Program-made: the position numbers and the translations under genes
Assembly (NCBI GenBank): GCA_020853395.1
Contig: JADYYY010000009.1
Span: 1 to 64,000, forward strand
Direction of reading: 5' to 3'
DNA from: Acidobacteriota bacterium
Lineage (GTDB): Bacteria > Acidobacteriota > Vicinamibacteria > Vicinamibacterales > SCN-69-37
Length of the DNA stretch: 64,000 nucleotides
In this document: positions 1 to 9,893 of the stretch, piece after piece
Numbering within the stretch: the stretch's first letter is position 1
How the letters are laid out: each line of letters begins with the position of its first letter
Notes under the pieces: model-generated
Told to the model about the DNA's origin: nothing
Seen by the model: the letters and a program-made list of their open reading frames with translations, nothing else
The model's database searches: none

Positions 1-65
1 AGGGATTTGAACCCCCGACCGGCTGATTACAAATCAGCTGCTCTACCGGACTGAGCTACGCCAGC
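1..65 (-). tRNA. tRNA-Thr(TGT), 3' end cut by window edge
   Basis: On the minus strand the tRNA begins at position 65 with acceptor strand GCTGGCG, then the D-arm, an anticodon stem GCTGA/TCAGC around loop TTTGTAA (anticodon TGT, reading ACA), and a T-loop TTCAAAT. The 3' acceptor half lies beyond the left edge. The gene follows rlmB by 133 bp on the same strand. Anticodon identity is read directly; the missing 3' end cannot be checked. Confidence 0.93.
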
Positions 66-79
66 CAGACAAAACAGGG

Positions 80-109
80 ATATTAGCACGGAGTGTGCCA
101 GCCTACCAA
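80..109 (-). promoter_or_regulatory. candidate sigma70-type promoter for tRNA-Thr
   Basis: On the minus strand TTGGTA (104-109) is followed after 18 bp by TAATAT (80-85), which sits 14 bp upstream of the tRNA 5' end. Spacing and the AT-rich -10 in very GC-rich surroundings make a promoter plausible. It was judged by eye only. Confidence 0.4.
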
Positions 110-198
110 GCCCCGAGGCGTACTGCCCGCGACGACGAGGGGCCGGGCCGTCCGCCATTTACTATACGACCTCACGGGACGGTCCCACCACAGGAACG

Positions 199-921
199 TC
201 AACGACGAAGACGCCGGCGCTGGCGCACGGCCTCGAACAGCGCGACACCGGCAGCCACCGACACGTTCAGGCTCGAGACGCTGCCGGCCATCGGAATCGA
301 CACCAGCCGATCGCAACGCTCCTTCACGAGCCGTCTCAGCCCTGTGCCTTCCGCGCCGAGCACGAAGGCGGTCGGCAGCGTGTAATCGACCTCGTCGTAG
401 CGATCGGTGGCAGATCCATCCAGGCCGATCGTCCAGACGTTCAGCGCCTTCAGCTCCTCGACCGCGCGGGCGATGTTCACCACGGTCGCGATCCGCACGT
501 GATTGACGGCGCCGGCCGACGCCTTCGCCGTCGCCCCGTCGAGCGGCGCGGCATGCCGGGCCTGGCGAATCACGCCGTCAGCGCCCGCGCCGTCGACCGC
601 GCGCAGAATCGCGCCGACGTTCTGCGGATCCTCCACGCCGTCGAGCACGACGAGCAACGGCGGCCCGCCCGCGCCGGTCACCAGCTCCTCGAGCGTGTAG
701 GCCGCCAGCGGCTGGACGTCGGCGACGACCCCCTGGTGCACGCCGCCGTGCGTCATCGACTCCAGGCCTCGACGATCGATCGTCTCCACCGGGATCCGCA
801 GCTCGCGCGCGCGCGCGACCAGGGCGTCCACGCGCGGACCGGCGCCGCGCTCGTGCATCAGCCGAGACACGCGCCGCGCCTGCAACGCCTCGCTCACCGC
901 GTTGACGCCGTAGACGATCAC
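199..921 (-). CDS. rlmB: 23S rRNA (guanosine-2'-O)-methyltransferase RlmB / TrmH-family SPOUT methylase
   Basis: This is a 240-residue SPOUT-class RNA 2'-O-ribose methyltransferase. The N-terminal quarter begins VIVYGVNAVSEAL, the substrate-binding domain of the RlmB group. The C-terminal knotted AdoMet domain shows DGVEDPQNVGAILRA, FVLGAEGTGLRR and SIPMAGSVSSLNVSVA, the three TrmH motifs. I placed the start at GTG 919-921 because it overlaps the gltX stop (GTGA) and gives the usual length; the frame stays open upstream, but that would add arginine-rich residues typical of a shadow frame. It is the last protein gene of the housekeeping run. The family fits RlmB (Gm2251 of 23S rRNA) best, but another TrmH-type target is possible. 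Confidence 0.9.
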   Translation of the reverse strand: MIVYGVNAVSEALQARRVSRLMHERGAGPRVDALVARARELRIPVETIDRRGLESMTHGGVHQGVVADVQPLAAYTLEELVTGAGGPPLLVVLDGVEDPQNVGAILRAVDGAGADGVIRQARHAAPLDGATAKASAGAVNHVRIATVVNIARAVEELKALNVWTIGLDGSATDRYDEVDYTLPTAFVLGAEGTGLRRLVKERCDRLVSIPMAGSVSSLNVSVAAGVALFEAVRQRRRLRR

Positions 922-2441
922 CGGTGGTCCTCGCGCCCAGCGACGACCGCGCGCAGCCGATCGACGACCGCGCGCGCGCGCGCATGGCACGGAACAACCG
1001 GCACTCGCGTGTCGCCAGCCGGCAGCGACGCCGCCCGATCGATCGCAGGCACGATCAGGTCGAGCTCAGGACCGGACTCGGCGCCCGTGAGCATCACGCG
1101 CATCGGATGGAACAGCTCACGGCCCTTCAGCCCGGTCTCCTGACGGACCCTCCCGGCGAGGCCGCGAAACGCGTCGCGATCGAGCAGCAGGCCGCACGCC
1201 TCGGCGTGCGTTGCGAACGCCGCCATCGCGTGCAGCACGCGATCGGCCGCCGGCTCGGCGGCGACGAGCGCGGCGGCGGTCTCCGCGTCCCAGCGAAACA
1301 CGGCCTCGACGCGATCCGGAATCTCCTCGAGCCGATCGACCGAGCCCACCGCGATCGGCAGGATCGACTGCACGTACTCACGCGCGGTCCGCGTCTCCCT
1401 CAGCAGCCCGGCCGCGACGAAGTCCGGCAGCGCCAGGCCGGCGAGCCGCGCCGGCGACGCCTCCTTCATGTAGTGCCGGTTCATCCACGCGAGCTTCGCG
1501 ATGTCGAACACGGCCGCACTGTGGCTGACGGCGCTCACGTCGAAGCGCCGGGTCAGTTCGCGCGCGCCGACGATCTCCTCACCCTCGCCTGGCGACCAGC
1601 CGAGCAGCGCCAAGTAGTTGACGAGCGCCTCCGGCAGGTAGCCGCGCGCGCGGAACTCCGCGACGCTCGTGGCGCCGTGGCGCTTCGACAACGGCGCGTG
1701 ATCGGGCCCCAGGACGAGCGGCACGTGCGCGAACACGGGCGGCTGGTGTTCGAGCGCCTCGTACAGCAGCAATTGCCGCGGCGTGTTCGAGATGTGATCC
1801 TCGCCGCGGATGACGTGCGTGATCTCCATCGCGGCATCGTCGATCACGACCGCGAAGTTGTACGCAGGAAACCCGTTCGATCGGATCAAGACCGGGTCTC
1901 CGATGACCTCCGACTGGAACGTCACCGGACCTCGCACGACGTCGTCGAACGTGACGGCGCGGCCGGCTGGAACGAGGAACCGTATGGCGGCTGGCTCGCC
2001 GGCGGTGACACGAACCTCGGCCTCGACGGGATCGATCGCGCGGCACCGCCCGGCGTACTTCGGCGGGCGCCCGTCGGCCAGCGCCGCCTGCCGATCGGCC
2101 TCGAGCTGCTCGGACGAACAGAAGCAGCGGTAGGCCAAGCCTCGAGCCATCAAACCACGCGCAGCCGTCTCGTACAGCTCCTGCCGTTCGGATTGCCGAT
2201 ACGGGCCGACCGGTCCGCCGATGTCGGGGCCTTCGTCCCAGTCGAGGCCGAGCCAGCGAAGATCGTCGAGGATGGCCGCCTCGGACGCGTGCGTCGAGCG
2301 CTCGACGTCGGTGTCCTCGACGCGAAGCACGAAAACCCCGCCCCATCGCCGGGCGACGAGCCAGTTGAAGAGCGCCGTGCGGGCATTGCCGACGTGCAAC
2401 TGGCCGGTCGGGCTCGGCGCGAAGCGCAACCGCGGCGTCAC
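918..2441 (-). CDS. gltX: glutamate--tRNA ligase (GluRS)
   Basis: A class I aminoacyl-tRNA synthetase of 507 residues, the normal GluRS length, charging tRNA-Glu with glutamate. The HIGH-type signature lies in PSPTGQLHVGNARTALFNW near residues 8-26, and the KMSKS equivalent is LSKRHGAT near residue 250. A cysteine cluster (YRCFCSSEQ ... YAGRCR) near residues 105-135 resembles the zinc site of bacterial GluRS. The start is GTG at 2439-2441, overlapping the stop of ispDF by 4 bp. Whether it is discriminating or also charges tRNA-Gln cannot be told here; no glnS is in the window. Confidence 0.95.
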   Translation of the reverse strand: MTPRLRFAPSPTGQLHVGNARTALFNWLVARRWGGVFVLRVEDTDVERSTHASEAAILDDLRWLGLDWDEGPDIGGPVGPYRQSERQELYETAARGLMARGLAYRCFCSSEQLEADRQAALADGRPPKYAGRCRAIDPVEAEVRVTAGEPAAIRFLVPAGRAVTFDDVVRGPVTFQSEVIGDPVLIRSNGFPAYNFAVVIDDAAMEITHVIRGEDHISNTPRQLLLYEALEHQPPVFAHVPLVLGPDHAPLSKRHGATSVAEFRARGYLPEALVNYLALLGWSPGEGEEIVGARELTRRFDVSAVSHSAAVFDIAKLAWMNRHYMKEASPARLAGLALPDFVAAGLLRETRTAREYVQSILPIAVGSVDRLEEIPDRVEAVFRWDAETAAALVAAEPAADRVLHAMAAFATHAEACGLLLDRDAFRGLAGRVRQETGLKGRELFHPMRVMLTGAESGPELDLIVPAIDRAASLPAGDTRVPVVPCHARARAVVDRLRAVVAGREDHR

Positions 2442-3592
2442 GACGGTTCTCCGGGCAGGATGACGGCGACCGCGTGCGCCGCGATCGCCTCACCGCGGCC
2501 GACCGCGTCCACACCCTCGTTGGTCTTCGCCTTGAGACCGATGGCGCCGATCGGCACGCCGAGCGTCCCGGCCAGCCGCACGCGGATCTCGTCAGCGTGC
2601 GGGGCCAGCTTCGGGCGCTCCAGAATGACGGTCACATCCACGCTCGCGGGCACCCAGCCTGCCTCGGCGACGATCTCGACGGCGCGCCGCAGCAGGTCGA
2701 GGCCCGCGGCGTCCTTCCATCGCGGATCCGTGTTCGGGAAGTGGCGGCCGACGTCGCCTGTTCCCGCCGCGCCGCACAGCGCATCGACGAGCGCGTGACA
2801 GACGACGTCGCCGTCCGAGTGGGCGATGGGGCCGCACGCGGCCGAGAGCTCCACGCCGGCGATGACGAGCCGGCGGCCCTCGGCGAGCCGGTGCAGGTCG
2901 TAACCGATTCCGACGCGCGGGACGCCTCGCGCCGCTCGCCGTGCCGTCTCCAGATCCTGCGCCGTCGTGATCTTCACGTTTCGCTCGTCCCCGTGGACCA
3001 TCGTGACCGTCTCGCCCAACTGCTCGGCGATCGTCGCTTCGTCGGTGACCGCGCGATCGCCCACCTCGCGCATCGCACGCTCGAGGACGCCGCGCCGGAA
3101 GCCCTGCGGCGTCTGCACCAGCCACAGTTCTTCCCTCGGCAGCGTCTCGGCCACGGTCTCGGTCCCGGGCCGCACGCGCTTCACCGTGTCGCGCGCCGGC
3201 ACACCGGGCACGGCCGCTCCGGTCGCCGCCACGCCCGCGATCACGCGGTCGATCACGCCGGCGTCGACGAACGGCCGCGCCGCGTCGTGGACGAGGACCA
3301 CGTCGACGTCGGGCGGCAGCGCCGCCAGCCCGAAACGAACCGAGTCCTGTCGCCGAGGTCCGCCCGCCGCGAAGGAACAGGATCGCCGCGTCTGGCCCAC
3401 GAGCGCTGGGCCGCGGCCGACCAGTTCGGCGGGAAGGACGACGGTCAGCGCATCGATGGCCGGATGCCGATCGAACGCCGACACGCTGCGCTGCAGCATC
3501 GTCCGCCCGCCGATGTCCAGCAACTGTTTCGGAACGGCGCCCCCGAGCCGCTCGCCGCGGCCGGCCGCGACGACGATGACGCCGACGGCCAC
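2438..3592 (-). CDS. ispDF: bifunctional IspD-IspF fusion (MEP isoprenoid pathway)
   Basis: A 384-residue fusion. Residues 1 to about 225 are MEP cytidylyltransferase IspD, with the nucleotide-binding start VVAAGRGERLGG then PKQ, and VHDAARPFV near residue 95. Residues 228-384 are MECDP synthase IspF, with metal ligands in GIGYDLHRL and HSDGDVVCHALVDALCGAAG. The two enzymes are non-consecutive MEP-pathway steps on either side of IspE, which is encoded in the same strand run at 12.3-13.2 kb. The start GTG (3590-3592) lies 2 bp after the stop of the PIN-TRAM gene. The frame continues open upstream, but that stretch is the shadow of the PIN-TRAM gene. Such fusions are known in several phyla. Confidence 0.94.
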   Translation of the reverse strand: MAVGVIVVAAGRGERLGGAVPKQLLDIGGRTMLQRSVSAFDRHPAIDALTVVLPAELVGRGPALVGQTRRSCSFAAGGPRRQDSVRFGLAALPPDVDVVLVHDAARPFVDAGVIDRVIAGVAATGAAVPGVPARDTVKRVRPGTETVAETLPREELWLVQTPQGFRRGVLERAMREVGDRAVTDEATIAEQLGETVTMVHGDERNVKITTAQDLETARRAARGVPRVGIGYDLHRLAEGRRLVIAGVELSAACGPIAHSDGDVVCHALVDALCGAAGTGDVGRHFPNTDPRWKDAAGLDLLRRAVEIVAEAGWVPASVDVTVILERPKLAPHADEIRVRLAGTLGVPIGAIGLKAKTNEGVDAVGRGEAIAAHAVAVILPGEPS

Positions 3593-3594
3593 GG

Positions 3595-4652
<1,058 letters not shown>

Positions 4653-4656
<4 letters not shown>

Positions 4657-6038
4657 CGGGACATTGTATGTCGGCCTTCCAAGAGCTCGTCGAGCGCCTC
4701 GCCGATCGTCCGCACGCCGACGACCGACAGCCCCGGCGTGCTGTCGGCACCGGCGGCGTTGGCCTCCGGCACGACGGAACGGGTGAACCCGAGCTGTGCC
4801 GCTTCGCGCAGCCGCAGTGCGGCGTGCGACGTCGCCCGCACTTCGCCGGCGAGCCCCACCTCGCCGAACACGACCACGTCCGAGGCGATGGGCCGGTTCA
4901 ACAGGCTCGACGCGACCGCAGCCATGACGGCGAGATCGGCCGCCGGCTCGCTGACGGTCAGCCCGCCAGCGACGTTCGCGAACACGTCGTCGGTGGCCAG
5001 ATTGAGCCCGGCGCGCTTGTCGAGCACGGCCAGCAGCAGCGCAAGGCGACTGGGATCCAATCCGGTGGTCGTCCGCCGCGCGTTGCCGAAGGTCGAGGTG
5101 CTGACGAGCGCCTGCACCTCCACCAGGATCGGCCGCGAACCTTCCATCGCGGAGAGGACGACGGAGCCCGGCACGCCGACGGGACGCTCCGCGAGAAACA
5201 GCGCGGAGGGATTCGGCACCGGCATGAGACCGGTCGCGGTCATCTCGAAGACGCCGAGCTCGCTGACGGCGCCGAACCGGTTCTTGACGGCTCGAATGAC
5301 GCGATGGGTGTGATGCTGCTGGCCCTCGAAATACAGGACCGTGTCCACCACGTGTTCGAGGACCTTCGGTCCCGCGAGGCTGCCGTCTTTCGTCACGTGC
5401 CCGACGAGCACGGTCGGCAGGTTGCGGCCCTTGGCGATGAACAGCAGATCGGTCGCGGCCTGGCGCACCTGCCCGACGCTGCCGGGCGTCGACGGCAGCT
5501 TCTGCGAGAACACGGTCTGAATCGAGTCGACGACGAGCAGCGACGGCTTCAGACGATCCACGGCGTCGAGCAGCCGCTCGACGCAGGTTTCCGCCAGCAG
5601 GTACAGCGGCGCCGGTCCGATCGACAACCGGTCGCCGCGCAGCTTGATCTGGTGCTCGGACTCCTCGCCGGAGCAGTACAACACCGGCCCCTTCGTCCGC
5701 GCGAAGTGCGCCGCCGCCTGCAGGAGCAGCGTCGACTTGCCGATGCCCGGTTCGCCGCCAAGGAGCACGAGCGAGCCCGGCACGAGGCCGCCGCCGAGCA
5801 CCCGATCGAACTCACTGATGCCGGTGCCGAGCCGGACCGACACCGGAGCGTCGACCTCGGCGTACAGCCGCGCGCCCTGCCCGCCGAGCGCCGGCGCCGC
5901 GCCGCGCGACGCCGGCTCAACGGCGGCCAGCTCTTCGACGAACGTGTTCCAACCGCCGCACTCCGGACAGCGGCCGAGCCACTTCTGCGACGTGGCGCCG
6001 CACGACTGACAGGCGTAGAGCGTCTTAGGAGGCTTCAT
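4653..6038 (-). CDS. radA: DNA repair/recombination ATPase RadA (Sms)
   Basis: A 461-residue RadA. An N-terminal C4 zinc finger (CQSCG ... CPECGGW) is followed by a RecA-like ATPase with Walker A GEPGIGKSTLL, the RadA-specific KNRFG motif (VKNRFGAVSELGVF), and a C-terminal Lon-protease-like domain (LDPSRLALLLAVLDKRAGL ... GEVGLAGEVR). RadA is a hexameric helicase that promotes branch migration in recombination. I chose the ATG at 6036-6038, giving MKPPKTLYACQSCG, because the zinc finger lies at residue 8 as usual; a longer frame adds 11 unsupported residues. The start overlaps the end of alr by 14 bp. Confidence 0.95.
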
Positions 6039-7173
6039 CGGTCGCCTGATACCGGCGTTCGATTCTCGCACCCAGCCGGCAGACGATCTCCCACGGAATC
6101 GTTCCGATCCACGCCGCCGTTTCCCGCACCGTGATCTCGTCGTCGCCCTGACGTCCGATCAGCACGACCTCGTCGCCAGGCTCGACGTCGATCCCCGTGG
6201 CGTCCACCATGATCATGTCCATGCAGACCGAGCCGACGATGGGCAGCCGGCGGCCGCGAACGAGCACGACGCCGCGACCCGACAGCCGCGTGTCGAGCCC
6301 GTCGGCGTAGCCGGCCGGCACGATCGCGAGCGTGCGAGGGCCGTCGGCGCGCCAGCGCAGCCCGTAGCCGGTGCCCTCGCCGTCGCGCACGCCCTTGACC
6401 GCCACGATACGGCTGGTGAGTGACAGGGCAGGTCGCAGGTCCAGCCCGCTCGCCAGCGGCGGCGGCACGACGCCGTACAGCAGCAGGCCCGGCCGGACCG
6501 CGTCGTACCAGACGCGCGAATCGCGCAGCAGCGCGGCCGAGTTGGCGGCGTGCCGGCGCACGCCGCGCAGCCCCAGCGCGCCGAGCGCCGCCAGCGCGCG
6601 TTCGAACGTCGCGCGCTGCTCGGCGAAGAAGGGCGACTCCGGCACGTCGGCGGTGGCGAAGTGCGTGTAGACGGCATCGATCCGCAAATGGCGGCTCGCC
6701 AGCAGCTCGGGCATCGTCCGCCGCAGGTTGTCGTGGCGGAAGCCGAGCCGATTCATGCCCGTGTCGATCTTCAGATGACACCCGAGCACGACGTCGCGGC
6801 GCGCGGCCGCCCGATCGAGCGCGCGGACGGCGGCCGGCGTCGACACGGTCGGCGTCAGGCCGTAGTCGAACAGACCGGATGTGTCGCTGACGCTCAGCGC
6901 ACCGAAGACGAGGATCGGCACCGTGACGCCCGACTGGCGCAGCAGGATGCCCTCCTCGATGTCGGCGCACGCGAGCATGGCGGCCCCGGCCTGCTCGAGC
7001 GCGCGGGCGACCTCAGGCGCGCCGTGTCCGTACGCGTTCGCCTTGACGACGGCGATGAGCGAGGGCGCCGGCGCACGCTCGCCCCCGCCCTCGCGCGCCA
7101 GCAGATCGAGCACGGCGCGCACGTTCGCGCGCAACGCCGCCAGATCCACGGTCGCGAGCGTCGGCCGGATCAC
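6025..7173 (-). CDS. alr: alanine racemase
   Basis: A PLP-dependent, 382-residue fold-type III alanine racemase converting L- to D-alanine for peptidoglycan. The PLP lysine lies in VVKANAYGHG near residue 48; the second catalytic residue is the tyrosine of GTGYGLRW near residue 270, and the C-terminal beta domain carries GSVCMDMIMVDAT. The start is GTG 7171-7173 overlapping the dnaB stop (GTGA). The gene sits between dnaB and radA, so it is probably read from the ribosomal-protein/dnaB transcript. Confidence 0.95.
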   Translation of the reverse strand: MIRPTLATVDLAALRANVRAVLDLLAREGGGERAPAPSLIAVVKANAYGHGAPEVARALEQAGAAMLACADIEEGILLRQSGVTVPILVFGALSVSDTSGLFDYGLTPTVSTPAAVRALDRAAARRDVVLGCHLKIDTGMNRLGFRHDNLRRTMPELLASRHLRIDAVYTHFATADVPESPFFAEQRATFERALAALGALGLRGVRRHAANSAALLRDSRVWYDAVRPGLLLYGVVPPPLASGLDLRPALSLTSRIVAVKGVRDGEGTGYGLRWRADGPRTLAIVPAGYADGLDTRLSGRGVVLVRGRRLPIVGSVCMDMIMVDATGIDVEPGDEVVLIGRQGDDEITVRETAAWIGTIPWEIVCRLGARIERRYQATDEAS

Positions 7174-8516
7174 GGATTGCCGTCGGAACCGCCGTACGCG
7201 AGGTTCTCGAACCGCGTGTGCTGTTTGAGAAAGGCGAGCCTGACCGCGCCGGTGGGCCCGTTGCGCTGCTTGCCGATGATGATCTCCGCCGTGTTCTCGT
7301 GCGGCGGCGGCCCGCCGCCCTCGACCGGATACATGTCTTCGCGGAAGATGAACAGCACGACGTCGGCATCCTGCTCGAGAGCGCCGGATTCACGCAGGTC
7401 CGAGAGCTGCGGCCGATGGTCGCCGCGCGTCTCGGTCGCGCGGCTCAACTGGCTCAGCGCGAGAATCGGTATGTGCAGCTCCTTCGCGAGAATCTTCAGC
7501 GACCGCGAGATCGACGCGAGCTCCTGCTGCCGGTTGTCGAATCGTCCCCGGCCCTGCATGAGCTGCAGGTAGTCGACGACGAGCATGTCCAGCCCGTGCT
7601 GGAGCTTCAAGCGCCGCGCCTTCGCCCGCATCTCGAGAATCCCCACCGCGGGCGAGTCGTCGATGAACACCTTCGCCTCGAGCAGCCGGCTGGTGGCAGC
7701 GGCGAGCCGGCCATAGTCGGGCTCGCCCAGATAGCCGCCGCGGAACCGGTGCGCGTCGATGCGGGCCTCCGACGTGAGCATCCGCAGGAACAACTGCTCC
7801 TTCGACATCTCGAGGCTGAAGATGCCGACCACCTTGCCGGCCTCGATCCCGCAGTGCAGCGCGATGTTGAGCACGAAGCTCGTCTTGCCCATGCCGGGCC
7901 GGGCGGCGACGATGACGAGGTCCGACGGCTGGAAGCCCGACGTCATCTCGTCCAGGTCGGTGAAGCCGGAGGGCACGCCCGTGACGAGCCCGCGGTGCTC
8001 CTGCAGCTTCTCGATCATCTGATAGCTGCCGGCGACCAGGTCGCTCAGCGGCACGAAGCCGGAGCGCATGCGATGGTCCGCGATCTCGAAGATCGTCCGC
8101 TCCGCGTCGTCGAGGAGCGTATCGGCGTCCTCCTCCGCGTCGTACGCCCGGCCGAGCACGTCGTTCGCCGACTGGATGAGCTGCCGGAGCGTGGACTTCT
8201 CCTTGACGATGCGCGCGTAGTACTCGACGTTCGCCGATCGCGGCACGCCGTCGGTCAGCGCCGACAGGTACGCCGGCCCGCCGACCTCGTCGAGATCGCC
8301 GGCCCGCGACAGCTCGTCCTTCAGCGTGACCAGATCGATCGGCTCGCTGCGTTCGGTGAGCACGACCATCTTCTCGAAGATGCGCCGGTGCGCATCGCGG
8401 AAGAAGTCGTGCGAGTCGATGACCTCCGCCGCCTGGTTGAACGTCTGGTTGTTGATCAGGATCGCCCCGAGCACGCACTTCTCGGCTTCCAGATTGTGCG
8501 GGAGCGTCCGGTCCAT
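7170..8516 (-). CDS. dnaB: replicative DNA helicase DnaB
   Basis: A 448-residue replicative helicase with the N-terminal primase-interacting domain starting DRTLPHNLEAEKCVLGAIL and a RecA-like C-terminal motor: Walker A ARPGMGKTSF near residue 208, Walker B VVDYLQLM near residue 315, and arginine-finger region SDLRESGALEQDADVV. Length is that of intein-free DnaB. It follows rplI in the order rpsF-rpsR-rplI-dnaB. The ATG start has no obvious Shine-Dalgarno. A heptamer-based inverted repeat lies between it and rplI. Confidence 0.96.
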   Translation of the reverse strand: MDRTLPHNLEAEKCVLGAILINNQTFNQAAEVIDSHDFFRDAHRRIFEKMVVLTERSEPIDLVTLKDELSRAGDLDEVGGPAYLSALTDGVPRSANVEYYARIVKEKSTLRQLIQSANDVLGRAYDAEEDADTLLDDAERTIFEIADHRMRSGFVPLSDLVAGSYQMIEKLQEHRGLVTGVPSGFTDLDEMTSGFQPSDLVIVAARPGMGKTSFVLNIALHCGIEAGKVVGIFSLEMSKEQLFLRMLTSEARIDAHRFRGGYLGEPDYGRLAAATSRLLEAKVFIDDSPAVGILEMRAKARRLKLQHGLDMLVVDYLQLMQGRGRFDNRQQELASISRSLKILAKELHIPILALSQLSRATETRGDHRPQLSDLRESGALEQDADVVLFIFREDMYPVEGGGPPPHENTAEIIIGKQRNGPTGAVRLAFLKQHTRFENLAYGGSDGNP

Positions 8517-8554
8517 GGAGCTTCAGGCGGATTGTAGTGCGTCCCTTGCAGCCG

Positions 8555-8604
8555 GTGAGCCGTGAGCCGTGGATGCCCGAACCTCAGAACCCACAGCTCA
8601 CGAC
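8555..8604. repeat. heptamer-based inverted repeat between rplI and dnaB
   Basis: Two tandem GTGAGCC heptamers (8555-8561 and 8562-8568) run into GTGG, and an inverted arm CCACAGCTCACGAC lies at 8591-8604. The arms GTGAGCCGTGG and CCACAGCTCAC pair at 10 of 11 positions around an 18-nt loop. It lies in the only sizeable gap of the rpsF-to-alr run. It could be a processing hairpin or a dispersed repeat; there is no T-run to make it a classical terminator. Confidence 0.6.
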
Positions 8605-8616
8605 TCTGATCGGCCC

Positions 8617-9069
8617 CTACTCGGCGGCGACGATCGCGACCGTCACGTCGGCGGTCACGTCGCGGGTCAGCCTCACCGGCACCTTGTGCTCGCCCAGCGA
8701 TTTGAGCGGCTCGGCCAACTGGATCCGGCGGCGGTCGACGGCGACGTCGCGGGCCGCGAGCTGCTCGGCGATGTCGGCCGACGTCACCGATCCGTACAGC
8801 ACGTCGTTCTCGCCGACGCGCCGGGCGACGGTGACGACCAGGGTCTCGAGCCGTCCCTTGAGCGCCTGCGCCTCGCGGGACTCTTCGGCGTCGCGGGCTT
8901 CGGCCTTCGCGCGCTCCCGCTCGATCTGCCGCTTGTTGCTGTCGGTCACCGCGAGCGCCAGCTTGCGCGGCAGGAGGTAGTTGCGCGCGTAGCCGTCGGC
9001 GACCTTGACGATCTCGCCGCGCCGGCCCAGATGCTCGACGTGCTCCCTGAGAATGACTTCGATCGCCAT
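8617..9069 (-). CDS. rplI: 50S ribosomal protein L9 (bL9)
   Basis: A 150-residue bL9. The N-terminal rRNA-binding domain shows the signature LGRRGEIVKVADGYARNYLLPR. This is followed by the charged connecting helix (about residues 45-75) and the C-terminal domain. Length is normal. It lies 4 bp after rpsR and upstream of dnaB in the conserved ribosomal-protein/replication cluster. Confidence 0.97.
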   Translation of the reverse strand: MAIEVILREHVEHLGRRGEIVKVADGYARNYLLPRKLALAVTDSNKRQIERERAKAEARDAEESREAQALKGRLETLVVTVARRVGENDVLYGSVTSADIAEQLAARDVAVDRRRIQLAEPLKSLGEHKVPVRLTRDVTADVTVAIVAAE

Positions 9070-9073
9070 CGCG

Positions 9074-9370
9074 CTACTCCGTGACGTACGGCACGAGCGC
9101 GATCTGCCGCGCCCGCTTGATCGCCTGCTGCAGCGCCCGCTGATGCGTGGCGCAGACGCCCGAGATCCGCCGGGGCTGGATCTTGCCGCGCTCCGGGATG
9201 AACGGAGCGATGAGCTTCAGATCCTTGTAGTTGATGTAGTCGATCTTCTCGACGCAGAACTTGCAGACCCGGCGCCGGCGGAAGAACCCGCGGCGGCCGC
9301 CGGCCTTCTCGCCCGCCTCGCGCCGGGCGCCGCCGGACCGCGGCCCCTTCGCGTCACGTTCGTCGCTCAT
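9074..9370 (-). CDS. rpsR: 30S ribosomal protein S18 (bS18), zinc-binding type
   Basis: A 98-residue bS18 with a basic, Gly/Arg-rich N-terminal extension of about 30 residues before the conserved core. VCKFCVEK and SGVCATHQR supply a CxxC plus CxxH set typical of zinc-containing (C+) S18. [12 protein letters not shown] and PRRISG are diagnostic. The ATG overlaps the rpsF stop by 4 bp. An ssb gene, often placed between rpsF and rpsR, is absent. Confidence 0.97.
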   Translation of the reverse strand: MSDERDAKGPRSGGARREAGEKAGGRRGFFRRRRVCKFCVEKIDYINYKDLKLIAPFIPERGKIQPRRISGVCATHQRALQQAIKRARQIALVPYVTE

Positions 9371-9837
9371 CGCTCACCTCGTTCCCTGAAGATCTGTTCC
9401 ATGCCGCCCTCACCCTCGTCGTCGTCCTCGGCGTGGCGCTGCCGCTCGGTCTCGGTCGGCTCGGGCGGCAACCCGCGGCGGACGCGCCGTGCCGCGCTCT
9501 CCTCCTTGCGGCGAACGCGCGCCCGCTCGGCGACCGCCAGGTCCTCGTCGACGCGGACGATCATGTGGCGGATGACGGTGTCGAACACGCGCAGGCGGCG
9601 GTCGAGCTCGGCCGTGAGCGCCCCGGGCCCGTTGATGACCTCGAGGACGTAGATGCCGTCGCGCTGGCCGGCGATCTCGTACGCCAGCCGGCGCCGGCCC
9701 CACTGCTCGGTCTTCTCGATCGAGCCGCCGAACCGTTCGACGATGCCGGCAATCTGGGTGTGGAGATCGGCGAGGACTTCCTCGGTCGTCTCGGCCGGCG
9801 TGATGTAGATCAACTCGTACTGACGAACGCTGCTCAT
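9367..9837 (-). CDS. rpsF: 30S ribosomal protein S6 (bS6) with acidic C-terminal tail
   Basis: A 156-residue bS6, which pairs with S18 in the small-subunit platform. The core starts [13 protein letters not shown] and carries [10 protein letters not shown] and GIYVLEVI. After residue about 100 there is a long charged tail ending in a Glu/Asp-rich stretch ([10 protein letters not shown]) and [11 protein letters not shown] placed the start at ATG 9835-9837 because a strong AGAAGGAG Shine-Dalgarno precedes it; upstream codons in the same frame lack support. Confidence 0.96.
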   Translation of the reverse strand: MSSVRQYELIYITPAETTEEVLADLHTQIAGIVERFGGSIEKTEQWGRRRLAYEIAGQRDGIYVLEVINGPGALTAELDRRLRVFDTVIRHMIVRVDEDLAVAERARVRRKEESAARRVRRGLPPEPTETERQRHAEDDDEGEGGMEQIFRERGER

Positions 9838-9893
9838 GTGTCTCCTTCTGGACATCGGGCCGCCCTCCAGCGAGAGCGGCAAGGAGCCGTCGA

